DNA of 9,680 nt, taken from the NCBI GenBank assembly GCA_046757585.1, contig JBHHYR010000144.1:1-9680 (forward strand). Reading direction: 5' to 3'. A program made the position numbers and the translations under genes. The notes beneath the pieces were generated by a model. It was not told the DNA's origin. It saw only the letters and a program-made list of their open reading frames with translations, and made no database searches. This stretch comes from JBHHYR01 sp046757585 (lineage in GTDB: Bacteria; Desulfobacterota; Binatia; HRBIN30). Shown here piece after piece: positions 1 to 5,437 of this stretch. Position 1 is the first letter of the stretch; each line of letters begins with the position of its first letter.

Positions 1-42
1 CGAGCGATCATCCTGAAGCACAAGCTCGGGGAGGAACATTAG
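1..42 (+). CDS. 3' end of an upstream gene, possibly hicA toxin (partial)
   Basis: Frame 1 is open from the window edge to a TAG stop at 40-42 and gives the 13-residue tail RAIILKHKLGEEH. The next gene, a HicB-type antitoxin, starts one base after this stop, so the two are almost certainly cotranscribed. HicB genes normally sit next to a HicA mRNA interferase, and HicA proteins often end in a segment resembling L-R-A-I-I followed by an E-E-rich tail, which this fragment loosely resembles. The fragment is too short to prove the family. Seen: an open frame, the stop and tight spacing. Inferred: HicA identity. Confidence 0.45.
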   Translation, partial: RAIILKHKLGEEH

Positions 43-43
43 G

Positions 44-256
44 ATGCACAAGTACGAACTGATCATCTATTGGAGTGCGGAGGACGCGGTATACGTGGCC
101 GAGGTACCGGAGCTACCGGGATGCATGGCTCACGGGTCTTCGCCTACCGAGGCTGTTGCCAATGCCAAGGAAGCGATCGATCTGTGGATCAACACGGCTC
201 GTAAGGACGGTAATGTTATTCCGGAGCCCAAGGGTCGTCGTCTCCACTTCGCGTGA
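44..256 (+). CDS. hicB: HicB-family antitoxin, short single-domain form
   Basis: This 70-residue protein matches the short HicB antitoxin type. It begins MHKYELIIYWSAED, continues with VAEVPELPGCMAHG (about residues 18-31) and an A-x-x-N-A-K-E-A-I-D-L-W-I helix, and ends in PEPKGRRL. This is the partial RNase H-like fold that binds and neutralises HicA, a small RNA-cleaving toxin. No C-terminal ribbon-helix-helix or helix-turn-helix domain is present; many members of this subfamily have the same length. The start is well supported: ATG at 44 follows GGGGAGG at 28-34 with a 9-nt spacer, inside the end of the preceding gene. It is probably the second gene of a two-gene toxin-antitoxin operon whose first gene is cut by the window edge. 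The family call is firm; pairing with HicA is inferred. Confidence 0.88.
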   Translation: MHKYELIIYWSAEDAVYVAEVPELPGCMAHGSSPTEAVANAKEAIDLWINTARKDGNVIPEPKGRRLHFA

Positions 257-289
257 TGTGTGTGAACGGTCGGGTTGATCCTTGACACT

Positions 290-302
290 TTGAGGTTCCC
301 CC
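290..302 (+). repeat. Short direct repeat TTGAGGTTCCCCC, copy 1
   Basis: TTGAGGTTCCCCC followed by TGAT occurs here, and the same 13-mer followed by GATTTAGTGGACAC lies at 420-432. Both copies have the same orientation and are 130 nt apart. Read on the minus strand, the second copy starts TGTCCACTAAAT and continues into the C/G run. That looks like an insertion-sequence terminus, but no transposase is nearby. Origin unknown. Confidence 0.5.
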
Positions 303-390
303 TGATCTTGTGAGTCGAGCCCTAACTAGCGCTCGCTCGGCTGCCTAATGCAAGAAGTGCGTCCTGTAAGGACGCTCCCTGACGGAACAT

Positions 391-417
391 CGAATATCGA
401 ACAAGGAACGTTGAAGG
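391..417 (-). repeat. 27-bp dispersed repeat, inverted copy
   Basis: The sequence CGAATATCGAACAAGGAACG and the following 7 bases match the reverse complement of 479-505 at 21 of 27 positions. The two form an inverted pair around a 61-nt interval. The core CGAACAAGGAA resembles an intergenic repeat I recall from many bacterial genomes; I cannot verify that here. Confidence 0.6.
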
Positions 418-419
418 AG

Positions 420-446
420 TTGAGGTTCCCCCGATTTAGTGGACAC
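420..446 (+). repeat. Short direct repeat TTGAGGTTCCCCC, copy 2, with IS-end-like tail
   Basis: This is the second copy of the 13-mer, extended by GATTTAGTGGACAC. The minus strand begins with TG, as many insertion-sequence ends do. It lies inside the 120-nt segment (358-477) that distinguishes the left repeat unit from the right one, so it could mark an inserted or excised element. A mobile-element origin is a guess; only the repeat is seen directly. Confidence 0.4.
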
Positions 447-478
447 ATAGAAGTGGGGCAAGATCAGAGACACTTCGC

Positions 479-505
479 CATTCGACATTCCTTGCTCGTA
501 ATTCG
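479..505 (+). repeat. 27-bp dispersed repeat, copy 2
   Basis: It starts CATTCGACATTCCTTGCTCG and matches the copy at 1433-1459 at 23 of 27 positions in direct orientation, and the copy at 391-417 in inverted orientation. It lies about 18 nt beyond the stop of the relic at 523-665, the same relative position as the copy downstream of the fusion gene. Confidence 0.65.
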
Positions 506-522
506 TACTCCCGTCCGCCTCT

Positions 523-665
523 CTACGGAATGCTCCGCCACGTCCGCAGCACCACCCCGCGGAAGAAATCCACGGCGCTGGCCCGGTGTTGTTACAGAAT
601 CTTCCGGCCGTAGGCACTAATCCGCAGCACTCTCCGCTGCAACGAGCGACCGCCTGAAGGAACGA
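523..665 (-). pseudogene. Relic of a DUF4876-type lipoprotein 3' end
   Basis: Read on the minus strand from about 665 to the TAG at 523-525, this stretch encodes GRSLQRRVLRISAYGRKIL, then a stop, then ASAVDFFRGVV-L-RTWRSIP and a second stop. The intact lipoprotein at 8311-9621 ends in RSLQRRVLRIGPGGRKILYN, TSAVDFFRGVVPRTWRTLP, so the match covers roughly its last 40 residues. The internal stop arises where TAC-AAC of the intact gene appears as TAA-CAA, explained by one inserted base and one compensating deletion a few bases later. No start, signal peptide or upstream domain remains: homology fades above about 665. The 3' flank also matches that of the fusion gene at 1477. It is a dead fragment, probably from an old duplication. 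The homology is clear; the history is inferred. Confidence 0.8.
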
Positions 666-709
666 CCCACAACAAAGCATAACCCTGAGCGAGCTGAACC
701 GTCGCTAAC

Positions 710-738
710 TTGACCCGTGTAACGTTATAGGGTACAAT
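710..738 (+). promoter_or_regulatory. Sigma-70-type promoter of higBA with a palindrome in its spacer
   Basis: TTGACC (710-715) and TACAAT (733-738) are separated by exactly 17 nt, a near-consensus housekeeping promoter. The expected transcription start, about 7 nt past the -10, falls at 744-746, on the GTG start of higB. The spacer contains the perfect palindrome TAACGTTA (720-727). HigA antitoxins repress their own operon by binding palindromes in this position, so this is the likely operator. Promoter boxes and palindrome are seen; use by HigA is inferred. Confidence 0.7.
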
Positions 739-744
739 AGGAGG

Positions 745-1023
745 GTGATCAAGACCCTTCGTCACAAGGGGATGAAGCGCTACTACAAGACGGGCGATGC
801 CAGTGGACTCCCGGCCAACATGCTCGGGCGCTTGCGTCTTATCCTGGCGGACCTGGACGCGGCCGAAAAACCCCTGGATCTCAACCTTCCGGGGTATCAC
901 CTCCATCCCCTGAAAGGTGACCTCAAGGGCTTTTGGGCGATTGACGTCACGGCCAACTGGCGGGTGATCTTCTGCTTCGAGGGCACCGACGTCTACGACG
1001 TTGACTTAACTGATTACCACTGA
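745..1023 (+). CDS. higB: HigB-type toxin, RelE/ParE superfamily mRNA interferase
   Basis: This 92-residue protein is the toxin of a HigBA module. HigB toxins enter the ribosomal A site and cleave mRNA during translation. Family landmarks are the N-terminal MIKTLRHKGMKRYYKTGD, the central GYHLHPLKGDLKGFWAIDVT (about residues 50-69), the strand NWRVIFCFEG (71-80) and the C-terminal VDLTDYH. The length is normal for the family and no key segment is missing. The start is GTG at 745, because the family begins with this M-I-K segment; the next in-frame ATG (772) would remove it. AGGAGG (739-744) directly abuts the GTG with no spacer, and the promoter predicts transcription to begin at the GTG, so the mRNA may be leaderless. 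Its antitoxin gene follows after 14 nt. The gene order toxin-then-antitoxin is the usual HigBA arrangement. Confidence 0.92.
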   Translation: MIKTLRHKGMKRYYKTGDASGLPANMLGRLRLILADLDAAEKPLDLNLPGYHLHPLKGDLKGFWAIDVTANWRVIFCFEGTDVYDVDLTDYH

Positions 1024-1037
1024 AGGAGATAGATACG

Positions 1038-1325
1038 ATGCCCATGTTCGATCCACCCCACCCTGGCGAGCACGTCAAGGCGAATTGCCTAGAGCCGCTC
1101 AAGCTTTCGGTCACAGCCGGGGCCAAGGGCCTGGGGGTGGCCCGCAAGACTCTCTCGGAGCTGGTAAACGGAAAGGCCGGGATCTCGCCCCAGATGGCGA
1201 TTCGCCTCGAGAAGGCGTTCGGCAGTTCTGCCCGGCACTGGATGGAGCTCCAGATGAACTACGACCTCTGGCACGCTCAGCAAGCAGCATGTGACCTCGA
1301 TGTGGCGCGTCTCCAGCGTGCCTAA
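1038..1325 (+). CDS. higA: HigA antitoxin, XRE-family DNA-binding protein
   Basis: This 95-residue protein is the antitoxin of the HigBA pair. The opening FDPPHPGEHVK is typical of HigA. The helix-turn-helix spans about residues 25-62 (V-T-A-G-A-K-G-L-G-V-A-R-K-T-L-S-E-L-V-N-G-K, then ISPQMAIRLEKAFG), followed by HWMELQMNYDLW. HigA binds and silences HigB and represses the shared promoter. ATG at 1038 has GAAGGAG about 10 nt upstream (1022-1028), just past the higB stop; an ATG two codons later is a possible alternative. The family residue after S-V-T is usually A-A; here it reads A-G-A-K, a minor variation. After the stop there is a small G+C-rich hairpin at 1340-1354. The pair is complete and looks functional. 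Confidence 0.93.
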   Translation: MPMFDPPHPGEHVKANCLEPLKLSVTAGAKGLGVARKTLSELVNGKAGISPQMAIRLEKAFGSSARHWMELQMNYDLWHAQQAACDLDVARLQRA

Positions 1326-1339
1326 GCCACGGGCGACCC

Positions 1340-1354
1340 CCGACCGTCGGTCGG
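1340..1354 (+). terminator. Small hairpin after higA
   Basis: CCGACC, loop GTC, GGTCGG forms a perfect 6-bp stem 15 nt after the higA stop. No run of T follows, so it is at best a weak or factor-assisted terminator. Confidence 0.3.
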
Positions 1355-1432
1355 CGATAATGCTCGGCTGATCGATCATTGGTGTTGCAAGTAGCGCTAA
1401 CGACCCTCGCTCGGCGCCTTAATACAAGAAGC

Positions 1433-1459
1433 CATTCGATGTTCCTTGTTCATAATTCG
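1433..1459 (+). repeat. 27-bp dispersed repeat, copy 3
   Basis: It starts CATTCGATGTTCCTTGTTCA and matches 479-505 at 23 of 27 positions. It lies about 18 nt beyond the 3' end of the fusion gene, so it belongs to a shared 3' flank that also includes the segment at about 1393-1431. That segment carries CTCGCTCGGCGCCTTAATAC, matching CTCGCTCGGCTGCCTAATGC at 334-353. Confidence 0.65.
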
Positions 1460-1476
1460 TAACTCCGTTCGCCCCT

Positions 1477-1920
1477 CTACGCTATCCACCCCGGAGTCCT
1501 CGGCACCCGGCCGAGAAAGAAGTCGTAGGCACTTGTGTTGCTGTTCATGAGAATCTTGCGGCCATCGGGGCTAACCCGCAGAACCTTCCGCTGCAGAGAA
1601 CGCAAGGCTGCGTCAGAAACGTTAATACCGATATTGACGAATCCACCCTCGTAACGATCGAAATCACGTTGTACCATCGGCGCGCACGGCTCGAGTTCGG
1701 CATCGTTCGGAGCCCAAACGCTTCTCAGAGTCACTCCGGCCAGCGTGGCGGCGTCGAAAGGAGGTACGGTGAGGCCCACATAGGGCAACCTTGCCTGCTC
1801 CGCGAGTGCCGCATATCGCCGTTCGAGCGAGCGGTTCTGAGTCCCCAGCACTCCGACCAGGGCCAGAGCCACTGCCAGTGCGCCGAGGGACGCTACTTGA
1901 GACACCCGGTACTTGGGCAT
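1477..1920 (-). CDS. Small membrane-anchored fusion protein (thioredoxin-like N-terminus, DUF4876-type C-terminus)
   Basis: This 147-residue protein has no catalytic domain of its own. Residues 1-62, with a membrane segment at about 12-26 and then TQNRSLERRY, align without gaps to residues 1-62 of the thioredoxin-like protein at 7239 (QNRSL, VP-x-F, ATL-x-G at identical positions). From V63 onward (LRSVWAPND, EPCAP, RYEGGFVNI, RSLQRKVLR, DGRKIL, VPRTP) it matches the last ~85 residues of the lipoprotein at 8311. The junction lies near plus-strand base 1734. The CPYC thioredoxin region is entirely absent. ATG at 1920 has AGGAGA 5 nt upstream, and a 27-bp promoter element lies 65 nt upstream, against 66 nt for the thioredoxin gene. 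It therefore looks like a duplicate of the thioredoxin-peptide-lipoprotein unit collapsed by an in-frame internal deletion. It may be expressed; any function is unknown. Confidence 0.75.
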   Translation of the reverse strand: MPKYRVSQVASLGALAVALALVGVLGTQNRSLERRYAALAEQARLPYVGLTVPPFDAATLAGVTLRSVWAPNDAELEPCAPMVQRDFDRYEGGFVNIGINVSDAALRSLQRKVLRVSPDGRKILMNSNTSAYDFFLGRVPRTPGWIA

Positions 1921-1985
1921 CGATTTCTCCTAGAGCCGCGGAGAAAGCGACCTGGAGCGCCTAGCCAGATCACTTGTCATACCTG

Positions 1986-2012
1986 TATAACGATTGAAAT
2001 CGGCAATTTATA
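1986..2012 (-). promoter_or_regulatory. 27-bp promoter element, copy upstream of the fusion gene
   Basis: On the minus strand it runs from TATAAATTGCCG to CAATCGTTATA. With the TGC just upstream (plus-strand CA at 2014-2015) it makes an extended -10, TGCTATAAAT. The predicted transcript would start near 2000, leaving a leader of about 80 nt. It is very close in sequence and spacing to the copy at 7146-7172. Confidence 0.65.
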
Positions 2013-2177
2013 GCAACCGAAATCAGCCAGTTACGGCAGCGATTTCTAAGTCACTGCCGTTTCAGGCCTTGTGTGCGCCGACCCAACTTGCTCTGCCCGT
2101 CGGTGGCCTTCTAACGGCGTGAATCGCTGGGCTTCTGCCCTCCGCCAGATCCCACCGCGAGACTCCCCCGTGCCGGG

Positions 2178-2204
2178 TATAACGATCCAGATCGGCGATC
2201 CATA
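2178..2204 (-). promoter_or_regulatory. 27-bp element, degenerate copy in inverted orientation
   Basis: On the minus strand it reads TATGGATCGCC to GGATCGTTATA. The conserved half (GGATCGTTATA) is intact, but TATAAA has become TATGGA and no TGn precedes it, so the -10 is probably dead. It forms a large inverted pair with the copy at 2217-2243, separated by 12 nt. It may serve as a second operator for the receptor operon. Confidence 0.5.
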
Positions 2205-2216
2205 AAACGAGTTTGC

Positions 2217-2243
2217 TATAAATTCGCCGTTTGGATCGTTATA
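2217..2243 (+). promoter_or_regulatory. 27-bp promoter element upstream of the TonB receptor operon
   Basis: TATAAATTCGCC to GGATCGTTATA, preceded by TG at 2214-2215, gives an extended -10 TGCTATAAAT without a clear -35. Transcription would start near 2230, about 60 nt before the TTG start at 2291. The ends TATAA and TTATA are inverted repeats of each other. Confidence 0.6.
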
Positions 2244-2290
2244 GATGTAGAGCACCCTTGACCGTCAACGACAACCTCTGCGAGGAACGC

Positions 2291-5200
2291 TTGAAACCAC
2301 TGACCCTGCTGGCAGCGGTGGCCATGATTTCGTCTGTCCAAGCGCCACAGGCCGGGGCCCGAACGGCCCAGGCCGGAGGCACCATCTCGGGCAGGATCGT
2401 GGACACCGGCAACACTCAACCGCTCTCGGGCGCGCTGGTCACACTGGTGCCGCTCCGGGCGGCCGCCGGTCCCGGCGACTCGGCCGGGGCCCCAAGCAAC
2501 CTGTCGCAACAGACCGGCCCCGACGGTGCCTACCGCTTTACCGCTGTGGCAACCGGCCGCTACCGGCTACTCATAACGCTCCCCGGATACCGCCCGCGGA
2601 CGCTCGAGGTCGAGGTCGGTGGCGCCGCGAACCTGAACCTCCTGGCGACGCTCCAGGTGGAGACCCTGACCCTCGAGGTCTTAAATCAGGACACGACGAC
2701 CGTCGTGACGGGACGTGTGGTGGACGCCAAGTCGGCACGGCCCGTGACGGGGGTCGAGGTCTCGGTGGAAGGGACCGAACTCCGCACCGTGACCGACGCA
2801 GAGGGCCGCTACTGGCTGGTAGGGGTGCCGCCCGGGCCACAGGTGCTGCGTACCAGGCGGATCGGATTCGCCCCGGCACGTGTCTCGATAGTTGTGCCGC
2901 GAGAAGGCACAATCACCCGCGACATCCGCATAGCCGCGAGCGCGCTCATGATAGCGGGCGTGGTGGTGACGGCCGACCCGGCTGGCAGGGCGAGAGGTGA
3001 ACTGGGGACGGCCAGCGTGATCGACCACGAGGCGATAAGGCACGAGACCGCCACTAGCCTGGCCACGATATTGGAACTGGTACCCGGCGTCCAACTCCAG
3101 CCACCCGGACTGGACCAGGTCCAACAGATCCCGCTCCGCGTGGCACCCACCTCCGGCTCCGGCGCCGCATTCGGCACCGGTACCAGGTCCGACGACCTGG
3201 CGTCGTTCGGCACGCTCGTCGTGCTGGACGGGGTGCCGATGTCCAACAACGCCAACCTCCAATCGCTGGGTCCCCGAGGAGAACTCGACTTCACCACATC
3301 GGCGGGCGGCGGGATCGATCTCCGCCAGATACCCGCGACCACGCTGGAGCGGGTGGAGGTGATCCGTGGTGTCCCATCGGCCCGGCTGGGCGACTTGACC
3401 CAGGGTGCGATCATCGTGGATACCCGGGCCGGCGAGGTCGAGCCCGAGGTCTCGAGCCAGTTCGACATCCGGACCGCCGAGGTGACCGTCGTCGGGGGCA
3501 GGCGACTGACTCCGACGCAGACTGCGACCTGGACATTCGACTTCGCGCGCACGCGCAACTCGCCGGGCCGCTCGGACGACAACGCCGACCGCATCGCCGG
3601 CCAGATCCTGCACCGAGCGGAAATCGGGTCCATCACCGAGCGTGGCGTAACCTGGCCCAAGCTCACGCTGGACACCCGGTTCGACTTCTTTCAACTGCTG
3701 GACGACCGGCCGGCCAACCCCAACACGGGGAGGACGCGCACGTCCTTCAGCCGGGACCGGGGCTTCAGGCTGATCGAACGCCTGAGGCTCAGGCTCACCG
3801 ACCGGACCCGGCTATCGATCACCGGTGCGGCGACGGCGGTGAGGCAGCGCTCGCGCGCCACCGCCGATCTCACACGCAGCGCGCTCCCCTTTACCGACCG
3901 CCTGACCGAAGGCCGTCAGGAGGGTCGGTTCCTGATCGGGCCGTTCATGTCGCGCGTGGACGTGGACGGCAACCCGTGGCTCGGTTTCGGCCGCGTCGAA
4001 CTGGCCAGTGAGCAAAACGCCTTGGGTGCCAATCACAAGCTGCTGGGCGGATTCGAATTGAGGCGCGAGTGGAACAGCGGGCCCGGCACGCAGTTCGACA
4101 TCGAGTTTCCTCCGCAGTCGACGTTCAACGGCGTGCAGGGGTTCGACCGCCCGCGCGACAACCGGGAGATACCGGCACTCAGCACCAGTGCGGTCTACGT
4201 GGACGACCGGATCCGGGAATCTCTGGGATCGGCGACGCTGCAGCTGCAGGCTGGACTCAGAGTCGACATGCTGCACGACGGATCCTACTGGACCTCCGGC
4301 GTGCGTGACGCGGTGCTGGAGCCGCGTTTCAACGCTGAGTTGAGCCCGTTCAAGTGGCTCAGGTTCCGGGGCGGTTGGGGCCGTACGGCCAAGACACCCT
4401 CGCTCGGCGCACTCTACCCGGCACCGCAGTTCTTCGACGTGGTGAACGTGAACCAGTTCACCAACGATCCCGCCGAGCGGCTCGCCGTCGTGACCACGAT
4501 TATGCGCGACCCCACCAACCCCGATCTCGACCTGACGCGAGCGACCAAGGCCGAGGCGGGAGTCGAGGTGGGGATCGGCGCCAGCGCGCTCTCGTTCGTC
4601 CTGTTCCGCGACAGGATAAGCGGCGGCGTATCGATCCGGCAGGAGCCCGCGTTCATATTGCGCGACCGCTTCGCGCTCACCGATTCTGTGATCGGCAACG
4701 GCATCAAGCCCGACATCATCGAGCCCCCGTCCAGCACCGACACGATCCCGATATTGATCCAGCGACCAGCCAACATTATCACTCAAAGGAACCGCGGGTT
4801 CGAGATCGTGGCATCGCTGCCCGAACTGAAAGCGATCCACACGCGTCTCCAGATAACCGGCTCCTGGGTCGAGACCAAACAGCAGACCGGCGCGCTGTTT
4901 TTCGGCCGGCAGAACGACTTCAGCGACTTCCAACTGTTGGAGACCGATCCCCGCACGCCATTCTGGGAGGGCGTCACCGAGATCGGCAAGCGCGTGCTGT
5001 TCATGTACCGCCTTGTCCATCAGGAACCCCAGGCCGGACTGGTGATAAGCGCTACGATCCAGCACAACATCACCGACGACATCCGCGACGCGGCCGGCAC
5101 GGACACGTTGGCGTTTCTGGGGTTCCTGACCCGCGACGCGCAACTCGTGACGGTGCCTAAGTCTGAGCGCGGCCGCGACGAGTTCCGCGACCTACGGCAG

Positions 5201-5437
5201 CCGCGCGGCGGAACGTTGTTGACGTTCAGGGGATCGCCCGCCGACTACCTGCTGAGCGTACAGGTGAGCAAGACGCTGCCCTTGGACGGCAGGCTCAACT
5301 TCTGGGCGTTCAATTTGCTGGACCGGCGCGGCACGACGCTAAGTGGGACCGTGCAGCCACGGATATTCGCGCCTGTCAGGGTGGGTCTACGGGTATCGCT
5401 GCCCATGCGGGTTCTGATCGGCCAGGTGAACCCATGA
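2291..5437 (+). CDS. TonB-dependent outer-membrane receptor with two N-terminal carboxypeptidase-regulatory-like domains
   Basis: This is a SusC/FhuA-style gated outer-membrane channel that takes up a ligand using TonB energy. With the TTG start at 2291 it has 1048 residues. A signal peptide (KPLTLLAAVAMISSVQA) is followed by two beta-sandwich domains: GTISGRIVDTGNTQPLSGA... (about 30-125) and VVTGRVVDAKSARPVTGVEV... (about 138-220). A TonB-box-like VVVTADP follows near 223-229, then the plug (SVIDHEAI, LDGVPM near 312-317, VIRGVPSARLGDLTQGAI near 357-375), then the 22-strand-type barrel to the C-terminus. The frame stays open up to 2231, but that start would lie inside the promoter element and bury the signal peptide. 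GAGGA at 2282-2286 supports 2291, though with a short spacer. It overlaps the next gene by ATGA, indicating translational coupling. Two tandem N-terminal sandwiches are unusual. The ligand is unknown. Confidence 0.92.
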   Translation: MKPLTLLAAVAMISSVQAPQAGARTAQAGGTISGRIVDTGNTQPLSGALVTLVPLRAAAGPGDSAGAPSNLSQQTGPDGAYRFTAVATGRYRLLITLPGYRPRTLEVEVGGAANLNLLATLQVETLTLEVLNQDTTTVVTGRVVDAKSARPVTGVEVSVEGTELRTVTDAEGRYWLVGVPPGPQVLRTRRIGFAPARVSIVVPREGTITRDIRIAASALMIAGVVVTADPAGRARGELGTASVIDHEAIRHETATSLATILELVPGVQLQPPGLDQVQQIPLRVAPTSGSGAAFGTGTRSDDLASFGTLVVLDGVPMSNNANLQSLGPRGELDFTTSAGGGIDLRQIPATTLERVEVIRGVPSARLGDLTQGAIIVDTRAGEVEPEVSSQFDIRTAEVTVVGGRRLTPTQTATWTFDFARTRNSPGRSDDNADRIAGQILHRAEIGSITERGVTWPKLTLDTRFDFFQLLDDRPANPNTGRTRTSFSRDRGFRLIERLRLRLTDRTRLSITGAATAVRQRSRATADLTRSALPFTDRLTEGRQEGRFLIGPFMSRVDVDGNPWLGFGRVELASEQNALGANHKLLGGFELRREWNSGPGTQFDIEFPPQSTFNGVQGFDRPRDNREIPALSTSAVYVDDRIRESLGSATLQLQAGLRVDMLHDGSYWTSGVRDAVLEPRFNAELSPFKWLRFRGGWGRTAKTPSLGALYPAPQFFDVVNVNQFTNDPAERLAVVTTIMRDPTNPDLDLTRATKAEAGVEVGIGASALSFVLFRDRISGGVSIRQEPAFILRDRFALTDSVIGNGIKPDIIEPPSSTDTIPILIQRPANIITQRNRGFEIVASLPELKAIHTRLQITGSWVETKQQTGALFFGRQNDFSDFQLLETDPRTPFWEGVTEIGKRVLFMYRLVHQEPQAGLVISATIQHNITDDIRDAAGTDTLAFLGFLTRDAQLVTVPKSERGRDEFRDLRQPRGGTLLTFRGSPADYLLSVQVSKTLPLDGRLNFWAFNLLDRRGTTLSGTVQPRIFAPVRVGLRVSLPMRVLIGQVNP

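Larger units (their letters stand above)
358..477. other. 120-nt segment present in only one of two repeat units
   Basis: In the right repeat unit AAGAAG (1426-1431) is followed directly by CCATTCG (1432). In the left unit the same AAGAAG (352-357) and CCATTCG (478-484) are separated by this 120-nt segment. It starts with a hairpin (GCGTCC, loop TGTAA, GGACGC, at 359-375) and carries an inverted copy of the 27-bp repeat (391-417) and the TTGAGGTTCCCCC repeat. It encodes nothing recognisable. It could be a small non-autonomous insertion, or an ancestral segment lost from the other copy. Confidence 0.5.
257..709. other. Non-coding stretch with decayed and repeated sequence
   Basis: No intact gene is supported here. 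From left to right it holds one copy of a TTGAGGTTCCCCC repeat (290-302), a segment at 326-357 that recurs at about 1393-1431, a 120-nt segment (358-477) absent from the second repeat unit, a 27-bp repeat (479-505), and the relic of a lipoprotein 3' end on the minus strand (523-665). The short open frames across it do not resemble known proteins except where they run through the relic. The higBA promoter begins at 710. Confidence 0.7.
1921..2290. other. Divergent intergenic region with three copies of a regulatory element
   Basis: No gene is supported. The region separates the minus-strand fusion gene from the plus-strand receptor operon. It contains three copies of a 27-bp element (1986-2012 minus, 2178-2204 minus, 2217-2243 plus). 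It also has a weak stem (ACGGCAG at 2033-2039 pairing with CTGCCGT at 2054-2060, 14-nt loop). Between 2060 and 2177 I see nothing recognisable. Confidence 0.7.

Noticed and set aside
326..1431. Integron cassette with attC sites around higBA
   Set aside because: Toxin-antitoxin cassettes with their own promoter are common in integrons and CTAAC sequences lie near both repeats, but no matching GTTRRRY/RYYYAAC core pairs or integrase are visible.
2046..2255. 69-residue minus-strand open frame in the divergent intergenic region
   Set aside because: It starts within the regulatory elements, has no ribosome site, and its translation resembles nothing.
2231..2290. Upstream TTG start for the TonB receptor
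   Set aside because: It falls inside the promoter element and puts 20 polar residues before a typical signal peptide.
2681..5143. Long minus-strand open frames (337, 288 and 443 residues) opposite the TonB receptor
   Set aside because: They lie antisense to a convincing receptor gene, show no recognisable family motif or ribosome site, and are expected in GC-rich coding DNA.
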